A stretch of 45,677 nt of DNA from Akkermansiaceae bacterium (GTDB lineage: Bacteria > Verrucomicrobiota > Verrucomicrobiia > Verrucomicrobiales > Akkermansiaceae). The translations under genes were made by a program, and so were the position numbers. Shown here one piece after another: positions 8,145 to 16,826 of this stretch. Location: the NCBI GenBank assembly GCA_023301335.1, contig JALZVA010000132.1, positions 1 to 45,677 on the forward strand, in the 5' to 3' direction. Position 1 is the first letter of the stretch; the number at the start of each line of letters is the position of its first letter. The notes under the pieces are model-generated. The model was not told where the DNA came from, made no database searches, and saw only the letters and a list, made by a program, of their open reading frames with translations.

Positions 8145-9620
8145 ATGAATGAAGCGTCAGAGAGTAAAAATCCGTTGGATTTATCAGGTTTAGATTTTGG
8201 TCCAGCGTGGGCTAAAAATGATAAACCTAAAAAAAAGACTTATTACTCTCGTGATGAAAATTCTTTGAGTAAAGGACGTAAGGGAGGGAGACCTCATTCA
8301 GAGAGAGGGGACAGAGAGCGTTCAGCTCCAGGTGGAGGAAAGCGTAAGTTCAGCAATAACAGAAGGGATGATCGCTATGAGCGCCCGCGTCCAGAGAGAG
8401 AAACTCTTCCTGAGAATGTGAAGGCAAGTATCATGCCTGTGGAGGAAGGAATTGATAACTTAGTGAAGCAAATCTCTGCAACGGGGAGAACGTATTCCGT
8501 ATTTGACCTTGCCCGTGTAGTGCTTAAGTCACGCGAACGCTATAATATTTGCTTCTCCGTCGCTGCTGATGCAGACATGGTAATCTATCAATCTCTCAGT
8601 GATCAAGCCACGTTCTTCAAGGAAGAAGAAGCGCTGAACCACTTCGCCGCTTCAGAAAAATTTAACGAGCTTTATAAAACTGTCGAGGTCGAGACCGAGG
8701 CTCCAAAGGGTAATTTTCCTTCGATCGCATGTTGCGGCTTTACGAATGAGCCGATTGCTCCACCGAATTACCATGGCTACCAAGCACTCGTTTCGGAAAG
8801 GCACGCTGCTGGATTTAGTAACATGTCCTTGGATAAGTATAAGTCACGGATCAAGAGCGAGCGTGATGAAGAGAAGGTAGCGCAGTGGATGGAAAGCATG
8901 AAGATGCAGAAAAAATACCAGCTTACGAGTGATCCCTCTCAGGAGTTCGAGACCAAAGCTGACGCGATTACGCACTTTAAAGCGAACGGCTTCGTCGCTG
9001 AGTATCCAGTCTTGAAAAAAGCTTTCGTGAAATCTGATGTGGATTTTAAAACGATCTCATCAGGTCTAGCTTCTGGGCTGTTAGAAGTGATTTCTGAGCA
9101 GAACCGTTACCCTGGAGAGCTTTCCTCCTTTTTATGCCGACAGCTTTCTGGAAGGCAGCTCGCCGTCTATAAATGGCAGAATAAACTTCATGCTGGACCA
9201 TCTCGCCCTCATGCAATTCCCGAGGATACCAAGCTAGCAGACCGCCCACAGGCTATACTTAACTGGGTGAAAGAAAACTCTGGGAAAGGGATAGATGAAC
9301 TATGGAAGTCCACCTTAGAAGCAGATGTGACTGAAGAGGTGAAAACCTTATGGTTCCACGACCTCCACTGGATGCTTAACCAAGGCTATCTTGTCCTATT
9401 AGAAAATGGACGACTCTACCTTTCTTCAGATGCGAAGAAAAAGCCACAACAAGCAGGTAAAAAGAAAGCCAAACCGCAGGCTGACACCAGAGGAGCTAAA
9501 ACTGCTAAGAAGGCTGCTACACCTAAGGAAGAAAAAAAATCCGTAGAAAAACCTGAAAAAACGACACCTAAGCAGGAAGTCGTCGAGGAGGAAAAACCTA
9601 GGACTTCTCCAGAGGCTTAG
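8145..9620 (+). CDS. Unrecognised protein with basic, low-complexity ends
   Basis: I do not recognise this 491-residue protein with confidence. Residues ~30-95 are rich in Arg, Lys, Gly and Asp, resembling the disordered RG/RD-type tails of RNA-binding proteins. The middle (~100-430) is folded-looking: a Cys pair in IACCGFTNEPIAPPNYHGY, LASGLLEVISEQNRYPGEL, and a C-terminal winged-helix-like stretch (LWFHDLHWMLNQGYLVLLEN). The last ~60 residues are Lys/Ala/Pro/Glu-rich. There is no signal peptide or membrane helix, so it should be cytosolic. It follows the MoxR operon by 68 bases on the same strand. A nucleic-acid-binding role is suggested only by composition. Confidence 0.75.
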   Translation: MNEASESKNPLDLSGLDFGPAWAKNDKPKKKTYYSRDENSLSKGRKGGRPHSERGDRERSAPGGGKRKFSNNRRDDRYERPRPERETLPENVKASIMPVEEGIDNLVKQISATGRTYSVFDLARVVLKSRERYNICFSVAADADMVIYQSLSDQATFFKEEEALNHFAASEKFNELYKTVEVETEAPKGNFPSIACCGFTNEPIAPPNYHGYQALVSERHAAGFSNMSLDKYKSRIKSERDEEKVAQWMESMKMQKKYQLTSDPSQEFETKADAITHFKANGFVAEYPVLKKAFVKSDVDFKTISSGLASGLLEVISEQNRYPGELSSFLCRQLSGRQLAVYKWQNKLHAGPSRPHAIPEDTKLADRPQAILNWVKENSGKGIDELWKSTLEADVTEEVKTLWFHDLHWMLNQGYLVLLENGRLYLSSDAKKKPQQAGKKKAKPQADTRGAKTAKKAATPKEEKKSVEKPEKTTPKQEVVEEEKPRTSPEA

Positions 9621-9752
9621 GGCTTTTAATAAGGCTAAGAGCAGACTTGTTCTTATTGATCCATTTTGGAGAGTAAACTCTAGAATATTAGGTTTATAGG
9701 ATTGATTTTTAAGGTTTAGCGACTTACCCTAATTCAACTTTATTAAATTGAA

Positions 9753-11057
9753 ATGGAGCAAGATCGTTATAAAATTATAAAACTGCTAGGAAAGGGCAGA
9801 ACTGGGGGCGTGTATGAAGCTGAAGACACCCTTTTAGGGAGACGTGTCGCTTTAAGAAGGTTTTTTGATTTGAATGGAGAGGATACTTATTCTGATTGGG
9901 AAGATAGTTTTATCGCTATTGCACAGAACCTATGTGCTCTTCAACACCCCAGTATAGCAACCGTTTTTGATGCAGGAGTAGATGATGATGGCGCCTACAT
10001 AGTTTCTCAGTTACTTGATGGTCAATCAATAGATGAACGCTTAGAGGAAGGGTCAGTAAATGAATGGGATGTTTATCAGACTACGGAAAATATTCTTGAT
10101 GCTCTTGCTATGGCGCATGATTCAGGATTTATTCACGGAGCGTTTAATCCCACCTCAATTATTCGAGTCCCAAGAGCTAGTGGTGGTTATCGTAATTATA
10201 TAGTAGATTTGGGTCTAAGTCGTTTAGCTCCATTAATTCAAGGAGATTCTTCATACTTAGCCCTGATGGCGGAACCCACGATGATGGCTCCTGAGCAGTT
10301 TGATGGTTCGCCAGCAACGGTGCAGTCAGATCTCTATATGGTAGGACAGTTTGCTTATATCTGTTTGGTCGGAGGTCATCCCTTTTCAGGAAAAAATATG
10401 GAGGAAGCTTTAGAAGCTCACGAAAATGAAGAGCTCATGCCTCTGCATGAGTATCCTGAGGGTGTTTCTAGAGAGTTTAGTGATTGGATTCATAGTCTAA
10501 TTAAGATAAACCCTGAAAATAGACCTGCAACGATTGCTGCAGCATTGGAATCTATGCCGAAGTTGGAAAAGCCAATTGATTTAGAAAAGATGCAAGCTGT
10601 GGCAGCGAGAACAAGTTTAGTTTCTGTGACCGCAGCAGCTGGAACTTCCTTAAACGCATTAGCTGAAACGGTACCAAATGAAGCTCCAGCGGCAGCTCTC
10701 TCTGTAACAACAGTCTTAGCTGCGAAGGCTGCCCCGACGCAAAATTTCTCGACCTCTCCTATAGAATCTGTACAGGCGACTCCTCCCTTGGGTGCTATGA
10801 ATAAGCCAAGTCTTAGTAATGAAGGAGAAAAAAGCTCTAAGACACTTGTTGTCTTAGTCGCTCTAGTAGGTGTTGCTGTCCTTATTATAGCTGCTATTCT
10901 GATGTTTGGTAAATCTAAACCTACAGAAGTAGATAAAGAGACAGATGAACAACCGAGTGAGGAGAATAATTCTCTAGCAGTACCAGTGATAAAAGTACCA
11001 ACCGTAAGCTCTTCTGATAGTGATGATGGGGCAAATGACTCTGAGGATAAGGAATAA
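9753..11057 (+). CDS. Membrane-anchored protein kinase homologue, probable pseudokinase
   Basis: The first ~270 residues have the Ser/Thr kinase fold in order: glycine loop LLGKGRTGGVYEA (11-23), AMAHDSGFIH (119-128), DLG (152-154), MAPEQ (178-182), DLYMVGQFAYICLVGGHPF. The catalytic set is missing. The VAIK Lys is Arg35 (VALRR), HRD is HGA (Ala130 for Asp), the catalytic-loop Lys is Asn132 and the metal-binding Asn is Ser135; only the DFG Asp (Asp152) remains. A linker, one membrane helix (~364-386) and an acidic Ser-rich tail follow. It probably binds or scaffolds partners rather than phosphorylating. Two FHA genes lie within 3 kb, recalling the MviN/FhaA pairing of mycobacteria; that link is inference. 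Confidence 0.85.
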   Translation: MEQDRYKIIKLLGKGRTGGVYEAEDTLLGRRVALRRFFDLNGEDTYSDWEDSFIAIAQNLCALQHPSIATVFDAGVDDDGAYIVSQLLDGQSIDERLEEGSVNEWDVYQTTENILDALAMAHDSGFIHGAFNPTSIIRVPRASGGYRNYIVDLGLSRLAPLIQGDSSYLALMAEPTMMAPEQFDGSPATVQSDLYMVGQFAYICLVGGHPFSGKNMEEALEAHENEELMPLHEYPEGVSREFSDWIHSLIKINPENRPATIAAALESMPKLEKPIDLEKMQAVAARTSLVSVTAAAGTSLNALAETVPNEAPAAALSVTTVLAAKAAPTQNFSTSPIESVQATPPLGAMNKPSLSNEGEKSSKTLVVLVALVGVAVLIIAAILMFGKSKPTEVDKETDEQPSEENNSLAVPVIKVPTVSSSDSDDGANDSEDKE

Positions 11058-11148
11058 AAATTAGAGTAAACTTACGGTAATATTTTTTAAACTTGGAGAA
11101 AATATTCTGTGTATACTTAATCGTATAAGCGTAGAAAAATAACTAGAG

Positions 11149-11931
11149 ATGCTTAACAAAGTCATTGAAATCTGTGAGTTAGCAGCGTCATTTCAGTTAA
11201 AACATTTTAGGCAGGTTCCTGAAGCCGAGGTGACGATGAAAGCTCTGAAGGAGACTGTCTCCTTTGTAGATGTGGAGAGTGAAAAAATTCTATACCACGG
11301 ATTATTAGAGTTGTTACCTAATGCAGGCTTTTATGGAGAAGAATCGGGTAAATCAGGAGATCAGGATCTAGTTTGGATCGTAGATCCATTAGATGGGACT
11401 ACAAATTATCTGAACGGCTTGGAGCATTTCTCTATTTCTGTAGCCTTAGTGAAGGAAGGAGTTCCTGTACTAGGAGTTGTTATGAAGCCCTATTCAGGGG
11501 AGTGGATTGCCGCTGAAAAAGGGAAGGGTATTCTTTTAAGAGGTGAGAAAATAGCCAACCAAGCCAGACAGATTAAATCAGTAGAAGCTCTGTATGTAAC
11601 CGGTTTTCCCTATCGTTCAAAAGATTTTAATGATGCCTTTTTTGATTGCGCTAACCAGGTGCTAAAATTGGGTAGAGGAATTAGAAGAAGTGGAAGCGCA
11701 GCCTTAGATTTAGCTTACCTTGGTGTGGGTTGGTTTGGTGGCTTCTGGGAATCTGATCTCATGCCCTATGATGTAGCCGCAGGCTTGTGTATCATGGCTG
11801 AAGGAGGAGTAATTGTGACAAACCACAGAGGTGAGCAATACGACATGTTCTCCGATAGGATATGTGTAGCCGCACAGCCCAATGTACACGCAGATCTTCT
11901 AGAAATAGTCTCGCGCACGTATAGTGCGTAA
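11149..11931 (+). CDS. Inositol monophosphatase family protein
   Basis: The 260-residue protein has the full Mg2+-dependent phosphatase signature: FYGEESG (metal-binding Glu pair), WIVDPLDGTTNYLNG (Asp-Pro-Leu-Asp-Gly), and the C-terminal DLMPYDVAAGLCIM carrying the last metal ligand Asp. Family members dephosphorylate inositol phosphates, and some act on histidinol phosphate or PAP; the sequence alone does not choose between them. Length is normal for SuhB-like enzymes. It lies 91 bases after the pseudokinase gene and points towards the convergent FHA genes. A signalling link with them is not demonstrated. Confidence 0.88.
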   Translation: MLNKVIEICELAASFQLKHFRQVPEAEVTMKALKETVSFVDVESEKILYHGLLELLPNAGFYGEESGKSGDQDLVWIVDPLDGTTNYLNGLEHFSISVALVKEGVPVLGVVMKPYSGEWIAAEKGKGILLRGEKIANQARQIKSVEALYVTGFPYRSKDFNDAFFDCANQVLKLGRGIRRSGSAALDLAYLGVGWFGGFWESDLMPYDVAAGLCIMAEGGVIVTNHRGEQYDMFSDRICVAAQPNVHADLLEIVSRTYSA

Positions 11932-11972
11932 GTTTAGAACTTTAAAAAAGAGACTAGCTGAACTGGTGGAAA

Positions 11973-12605
11973 TTATTCTTCTTTAGAATTACCTTCTTTA
12001 TCAGGAAGCTCTGCTTTTTCCCCTAAGATGTCGTCATGTAAAAAGCGACCGTTTGTTTCTTGGAAATGCTTAGCTGACAAGCCACCGAAAAATCCAAGGA
12101 TACAAAGAATAAGAAGGAGAAACGATTTTAGAGGGCTATTTTGCCCACTAGATACGACAAATTGTTGCGGATCTGGCTGTTGAGGTTTTTCAAGTTTTGG
12201 AGTTTTCTTTTTATCCGTTTTTTCAGAGTTTGCTTTTTCTGAATTTTTTGGAGCTGTAAGTATTTGCTCGGATTTAAACGTATCCTCACTGGCTAAAATG
12301 CTAAGTTCTTCATCTGTAAAAGTTACTGTGACATCAACATCGCCAAGTTGAAGCTGTGTATCTTGATTGAGGTCAATCTTTTGATACGTAAGATTATCAA
12401 TCTTCACGCCGTTAGTAGAGCCATTATCTTCGAGGATGTAACCTCCTTGAACTTTGCGGATAACACAATGATTGGTTGAAGTTGACCCGTGGGTGAGAGG
12501 AAGGTCATTAGCAGAACCCCGTCCAATCTTGATGAGCATGCGATTAGCATTAATTTTATAAGGTTGAGGGGTACTATCGGGCTCTGAAATTAAAATTCTA
12601 GGCAT
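11973..12605 (-). CDS. FHA-domain protein with C-terminal membrane helix (FHA paralogue A)
   Basis: The 210-residue protein has one FHA domain at residues ~1-95: IGRGSANDL (phosphothreonine-site Gly-Arg), STSTNHCVI (Ser-x-x-His) and EDNGSTNGVKI. The core binding residues look intact. A Lys/Pro/Glu-rich linker leads to one membrane helix (FLLLILCILGFFGGL) and a short charged tail. FHA domains bind phosphothreonine peptides. It is the downstream member of a tandem pair; the upstream gene encodes the same architecture with the same opening pattern (MPxIxIxEPD). The C-terminal helix should place the FHA domain in the cytosol if the tail crosses outward, though the orientation is not certain. Confidence 0.88.
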   Translation of the reverse strand: MPRILISEPDSTPQPYKINANRMLIKIGRGSANDLPLTHGSTSTNHCVIRKVQGGYILEDNGSTNGVKIDNLTYQKIDLNQDTQLQLGDVDVTVTFTDEELSILASEDTFKSEQILTAPKNSEKANSEKTDKKKTPKLEKPQQPDPQQFVVSSGQNSPLKSFLLLILCILGFFGGLSAKHFQETNGRFLHDDILGEKAELPDKEGNSKEE

Positions 12606-12684
12606 AATTGGGTGGTATTTGATAGGATATTTACTCTGTATTTCAGATAATTAAAAGCGAAATATGAGAATTCAGAAAGAGTTT

Positions 12685-13287
12685 TTAGAGATTCCCTGTT
12701 AGGTAAAGGACTGTAAAAGAAATCACTATGGTTATGATAAAGGAAATGAGAGTGATATAAAAACCACGATTAGGGTTCAAATATTCATTTTCTTCCTCCC
12801 CGTCTCCATCTTCATCAAAGTGAGCGTCTTTAGCCTCGCGATCTGAATGCTTACTTTTTCTTTCAGCCTTTGAGGAGCTTGCGATAGCAGCATGATTCTT
12901 TTTGCTGCGTTTTTTCTTGCCCTGTTTTGCCAGTGGCCTTTTCTTTTGCTCTGATTGAAATGAAGCCTCTTCCTCTAGCTCATCGATTTCTTCATCTGTG
13001 TAGAGAAACTCTACTTTCACATCACCTAAGCGAAAGAGGGTGTCATCCTCCAGATCCACATGGAAATATGCCTGTTTTTTTATTTTACAACCATTCGTGG
13101 AGTTCAGGTCATCGAGTATATACCCACCAAGAACTCTACGAATTTGGCAGTGGTATGAAGAAATTGAGATATCTTCTAAGACAATATCATTAGACGGTTT
13201 GCGCCCAATAGTAATTTTTTCACGTTTAAGTTTAATGTTGAGATCCCTTACTTCAGCATCGGGTTCAAGAATTCTAATTTTGGGCAT
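12685..13287 (-). CDS. FHA-domain protein with C-terminal membrane helix (FHA paralogue B)
   Basis: This 200-residue protein is the upstream member of the tandem FHA pair. FHA residues are intact: ITIGRKPSNDIVL, SISSYHCQIRR and DLNSTNGCKI. The linker is very charged (KQGKKKRSKK, then SDREAKDAHFDEDGDGEEE), and the protein ends with one membrane helix (FYITLISFIITIVISFTVLY). The shared start pattern and order with the gene 79 bases downstream point to a local duplication followed by divergence of the linkers. Likely role: recruitment of a phosphothreonine protein to the membrane. No conventional kinase lies in the window; the only kinase homologue appears inactive. Confidence 0.88.
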   Translation of the reverse strand: MPKIRILEPDAEVRDLNIKLKREKITIGRKPSNDIVLEDISISSYHCQIRRVLGGYILDDLNSTNGCKIKKQAYFHVDLEDDTLFRLGDVKVEFLYTDEEIDELEEEASFQSEQKKRPLAKQGKKKRSKKNHAAIASSSKAERKSKHSDREAKDAHFDEDGDGEEENEYLNPNRGFYITLISFIITIVISFTVLYLTGNL

Positions 13288-13411
13288 ATGAAAATACTTA
13301 TTATTTAGCTAATCAGACTGTTTTTGTCACCTCATGAAAAGAAAAAACGCAAACAGATAAAAGGGCGTGCGGGATTTTACTCATGGCTCTATGACATCTG
13401 TCTAAGGGGGC

Positions 13412-13439
13412 TTGACCCGTGGAGTCGTATTGATATGGT
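13412..13439 (+). promoter_or_regulatory. Predicted promoter of ilvD
   Basis: TTGACC (13412-13417) and TATGGT (13434-13439) have a 16-base spacer and lie 27 bases before the ilvD ATG. An imperfect inverted repeat (ATTGAT at 13429-13434, ATCAAT at 13446-13451) straddles the -10 region and might be an operator. Confidence 0.4.
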
Positions 13440-13465
13440 ACCGCCATCAATACAAATAAAATTTT

Positions 13466-15178
13466 ATGAGCAATCCATACAAAACGACAAATCGCCCGTT
13501 TTCTTCAAAAGTTGTCGATGGCGACGACCGTGCACCAAGTAGAGCCATGCTTTATGCAGTGGGGTTTGAAAAGGAAGATTTCAAAAAACCTCAGGTAGCT
13601 GTAGCGTCTCTTTGGAGTGAAGTGACTCCTTGTAATGTTCATTTGGACAAACTTGCCTCAGAATGTGCTAAAGGCTCTGACGCAGCAGGAGGAAAATCTC
13701 TTATTTTTGGCTCCATCACAGTTTCAGATGGAATTTCGATGGGAACTGAAGGGATGAAGTACTCGTTAGTGTCACGTGAGGTAATCGCAGACTCTATTGA
13801 GACTGTAGTCGCTGGAGAAGGAATGGATGGACTGGTAGCAGTTGGTGGCTGTGATAAGAATATGCCTGGGTGCATGATCGCTATTTCTCGTCTGGATAGA
13901 CCTGCTGTATTTGTCTATGGAGGCACGATTCTTCCGGGCTGTGCCACGGTGAAGGGGGAAAAGAAGGACTTGGACGTTGTCTCCGTGTTTGAAGCGGTGG
14001 GCAAGCACGCTGAAGGTGAGTATTCTGATGAAGAGTTACAAACCGTAGAAGGTTGTGCAATCCCAGGAGCAGGATCCTGTGGAGGGATGTACACAGCAAA
14101 TACGATGGCCAGTGCGATTGAAGCACTCGGGATGAGTTTACCAAATAGTTCTGCACAAGCAGCTGTAGGTGATGACAAGATGATGGACTGCCTAGATGCA
14201 GGAGCTGCGGTGGTGAATATGATCAACAAGGGGATCCGTCCAAGTGATATCATGACACGTAAGGCGTTTGAGAATGCCATTACTCTAGTCATCGCTCTCG
14301 GTGGCTCTACCAATGCCGTGTTACACCTCCTTGCGATGGCGCATGCGGCGAATGTAGAGCTAACGATTGATGATTTCACTGAAATTGGGAAGCGCGTCCC
14401 TGTGATCGCCGATCTGAAGCCGAGTGGGAAGTATGTGATGGCTGACCTCGTAAGAATAGGCGGCACGATCCCAGTGATGAAAATGCTCTATAAAGCAGGA
14501 CTTTTCCACGGAGACTGCATGACGGTGACAGGGAAAACAATGGCTGAGAATTTAGAGAACTCCCCAGTCGAGTTCCCGAAAGATCAGAAAATTATCCTTC
14601 CGTTAGATAAGCCTAAGAAGAAAGATTCCCATCTAAGAATTTTATACGGAAACATCGCTTCTGAAGGATCCGTGGCAAAAATCTCTGGTAACGAAGGCAC
14701 GAGTTTCACTGGCACGGCGAAATGCTTTAACTCAGAGGAGGAAAGCATGAAGGCAATTCTTTCTGGCGGCATCACCGATGGGGATGTGATTGTAGTGAGA
14801 TATGAAGGACCTAAAGGTGGACCAGGAATGCGTGAAATGTTAGGGCCAACAGCTGCAGTCATGGGAAGAGGTCTAGGAGACTCTGTAGCGCTCATCACGG
14901 ATGGAAGATTCTCTGGTGGAAGTCACGGATTTGTAGTGGGGCATATCACTCCAGAAGCATTCACAGGAGGAGTGCTAGCGCTCTTGGAAGATGGAGATGT
15001 GATCACGATTGATGCGGAGGCGAACCAAATTAACGTCGATCTATCAGACACTGTATTAGAGGAGCGTAAAAAAGCTTGGGTAAGACCAGAGCCACGTTAC
15101 ACAAGAGGGGTGTTAGCAAAATTTGCAAAACTCTCAGCTTCAGCCTCAGAAGGTGCTGTAACAGATAAAGATTGTTAG
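13466..15178 (+). CDS. ilvD: Dihydroxy-acid dehydratase
   Basis: The 570-residue enzyme dehydrates 2,3-dihydroxy-isovalerate and 2,3-dihydroxy-3-methylvalerate in valine, leucine and isoleucine synthesis, and its product feeds pantothenate. Family motifs are clear: VGGCDKNMPGCMIA and GAGSCGGMYTANTM (iron-sulfur cluster cysteines), LGGSTNAVLHLLA, and near the end GRGLGDSVALITDGRFSGG. Length is that of the short bacterial IlvD type. It stands alone between the FHA pair and a LysM gene, with its own promoter-like sequence and a terminator just downstream, so it is probably monocistronic. I did not see ilvB, ilvC or leu genes nearby, nor a leader peptide. Confidence 0.96.
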   Translation: MSNPYKTTNRPFSSKVVDGDDRAPSRAMLYAVGFEKEDFKKPQVAVASLWSEVTPCNVHLDKLASECAKGSDAAGGKSLIFGSITVSDGISMGTEGMKYSLVSREVIADSIETVVAGEGMDGLVAVGGCDKNMPGCMIAISRLDRPAVFVYGGTILPGCATVKGEKKDLDVVSVFEAVGKHAEGEYSDEELQTVEGCAIPGAGSCGGMYTANTMASAIEALGMSLPNSSAQAAVGDDKMMDCLDAGAAVVNMINKGIRPSDIMTRKAFENAITLVIALGGSTNAVLHLLAMAHAANVELTIDDFTEIGKRVPVIADLKPSGKYVMADLVRIGGTIPVMKMLYKAGLFHGDCMTVTGKTMAENLENSPVEFPKDQKIILPLDKPKKKDSHLRILYGNIASEGSVAKISGNEGTSFTGTAKCFNSEEESMKAILSGGITDGDVIVVRYEGPKGGPGMREMLGPTAAVMGRGLGDSVALITDGRFSGGSHGFVVGHITPEAFTGGVLALLEDGDVITIDAEANQINVDLSDTVLEERKKAWVRPEPRYTRGVLAKFAKLSASASEGAVTDKDC

Positions 15179-15215
15179 ACTATTTTGTAGCGGATCCGCT
15201 ATTTAAAAAATAATG

Positions 15216-15249
15216 AAAAAGGCATTACCTAAGGGTAGGGCCTTTTTTT
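15216..15249 (+). terminator. Intrinsic terminator of ilvD
   Basis: AAAAAGGC at 15216-15223 pairs with GCCTTTTT from 15240, with an inner TACC/GGTA stem and a TAAG loop, and a run of seven T follows. It begins 38 bases after the ilvD stop. Confidence 0.8.
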
Positions 15250-15264
15250 ACATATACTAAAAAC

Positions 15265-15308
15265 TAAAAAAGAGTGAACCCCTGAAGCAAAATTGTCCTC
15301 AGAGGTTC
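15265..15308 (-). terminator. Probable terminator of the LysM gene
   Basis: On the minus strand GAACCTCTGA and TCAGGGGTTC form a 10-base stem with one mismatch, followed by ACTC and six T. It lies 80 bases past the LysM stop codon. Confidence 0.5.
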
Positions 15309-15387
15309 AGCCCTTATTAAATTGAGGTCGGTGTGCCCCTACCTCATGTTGTCCTAGAAATGGTTATCTAATCTAGTTTGGAAAAAA

Positions 15388-16320
15388 TTAGTTCGGAAGG
15401 TAAACTTCAGAACCTCTAGCAAGTTTAATGCTAGGACGGAAATTCCATCCGTTAAGAGCGTTAAGAGCATCTACAGTAGTTCCATGCTTGCCTGCTAGAT
15501 CTTCTAAGGTCATTGGAGCATCAAGTGCAATAGGTTTCATCTCAACTGGCTCAGGGGTAATTGAAATAGTTTCTATCTTCTTCTGCTTTGGTGGGATAGA
15601 CGCAATAGGGCTAGAGACTTTAGGTGCCGATAACTTAGGTGTGATCTTCTTCTTCGTTGCAGCAGCAAGAGCAACAGGCTTTTTAACCGGCGCCTTTTTT
15701 GCTACATTAGCATTCTTAGGAAGTGTGATGACCTGACCAACATTGAGTGCTGATGGAGAAACTCTTGGGTTTAGCTGAATGAGCTCGCTAGTCGTGACCT
15801 GATGCTTATGTGCAACTGAGTAAAAAGTATCACCTTTTAGAATCTTGTAAGAACGTCCTGCTGCAGGGGTCTTAGCGACAGCGATTTTTTCAATCTTTGC
15901 TTTTGGAATCTCTGGGAGCACAGGAAGCTGAGAGGCTTCTGATACATGCTTGGCAGCTGATGAACTCGGGATAGAGAGCTTTTGGCCAATCTTTAAGATA
16001 CTGTTACTTCCAAGATTGTTGCGCACCATCAGAGAATTGAGTGCCACTCCGTGAGCTCGGGCGATTTTAGAAAGGCTGTCTCCTTTTACCACGGTGTAAG
16101 AAGCTGAAGCCTTAGAGCCTGCTATGCGTGATTTTAATGGCTTGCCGTTATCGCGCATCTCTTTCTCAAGAAGTGAATAGAGATTGTTAACCTCTTTTTC
16201 GAGAGAGCTGATCTGGCGCTTTTGTTCAGCGTTAGCCGAGCGAAGGGTTTCAAGCTCTCCAGCGGATAAACTGAATGCGCTTGAAATGAATAGTGACGAT
16301 ATAAGGACTGCTTTTTTCAT
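15388..16320 (-). CDS. Exported LysM-repeat envelope protein
   Basis: The 310-residue product has a signal peptide (MKKAVLISSLFISSAFSLSA), then a short coiled coil (LRSANAEQKRQISSLEKEV). Two clear LysM domains follow: YTVVKGDSLSKIARAHGV at ~75-120 and YKILKGDTFYSVAHKHQV at ~157-202. After a Lys/Pro/Ala linker there is a third, weaker LysM at the C-terminus (LEDLAGKHGTTVDALNALNG). LysM domains bind peptidoglycan N-acetylglucosamine. There is no enzymatic domain, so it is more likely a structural or anchoring factor of the periplasm than a hydrolase. It is monocistronic, with AT-rich upstream DNA. Confidence 0.88.
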   Translation of the reverse strand: MKKAVLISSLFISSAFSLSAGELETLRSANAEQKRQISSLEKEVNNLYSLLEKEMRDNGKPLKSRIAGSKASASYTVVKGDSLSKIARAHGVALNSLMVRNNLGSNSILKIGQKLSIPSSSAAKHVSEASQLPVLPEIPKAKIEKIAVAKTPAAGRSYKILKGDTFYSVAHKHQVTTSELIQLNPRVSPSALNVGQVITLPKNANVAKKAPVKKPVALAAATKKKITPKLSAPKVSSPIASIPPKQKKIETISITPEPVEMKPIALDAPMTLEDLAGKHGTTVDALNALNGWNFRPSIKLARGSEVYLPN

Positions 16321-16761
16321 AACAGCTACCTTTAAATTCTAAAAATAATAATTCAGCAAGATAAATTTTAAACTTTTCTTAAATATTTGAGTAAAATACG
16401 AAACTTAATAGGTTTTTTAGTTAATTTTAGTTGATAATCAAGATTTCTTAAATAAATGAAAAATGATTTTGAACGGAGATAGATTTTTTTAAAAAATAAA
16501 TGGGAGGCTACCGTAGGAAGTCTGGTGCGATTAAAGAGAGCTACCTATTGAGGCCTAACGGTTGGCGAAGGCGTTGGAATAGGAACACTGCTTCAACGCT
16601 TTGGGATGAAACAAATAAGGGGAGGGGGAAATAGAATATCTGATAGGCCTTGGGTAAATGGAGGTCTATGAGATTGAGGTGAGGAGGAGAATTGAGAGTG
16701 AAAGGAAATATAGATTAGTGAGTTATTACATACACAGCTGTTTCCTTTTTTCTATAAAAAG
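16321..16761. other. Gene-free interval with possible structured RNA
   Basis: No credible coding region was found here. Bases 16321-16495 are AT-rich and should hold the LysM promoter. Bases ~16500-16720 differ in composition: mixed, then purine-rich on the plus strand. They contain a hairpin GCGTTG/CAACGC (around 16571-16599) and, upstream of it, GGAAGTCTGGTGCGATT followed by a CTAACGGTTGGCG string. That order loosely recalls the core of cobalamin riboswitches (GGAA..C.GGTG..A, then ..AACGGT). However, the usual C-rich middle and the B12 box were not found, and no plus-strand gene follows. It could be a decayed riboswitch, a small RNA or chance. Confidence 0.25.
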
Positions 16762-16803
16762 AAAAAAACGCTCCTGGCTTATCTGATTAGCTAGGAACGC
16801 TCT
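16762..16803 (-). terminator. Intrinsic terminator of purL
   Basis: On the minus strand AGCGTTCCTAGCT pairs with AGCCAGGAGCGT around a 9-base loop, with one A-C mismatch and one G-U pair, and a run of seven T follows. It lies about 25 bases past the purL stop. Confidence 0.8.
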
Positions 16804-16826
16804 CGAAATGTTAGTTCTATTTTTTC

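Noticed and set aside
13324..13542. 72-codon frame upstream of ilvD
   Set aside because: It overlaps the predicted ilvD promoter and start, and its composition does not look coding.
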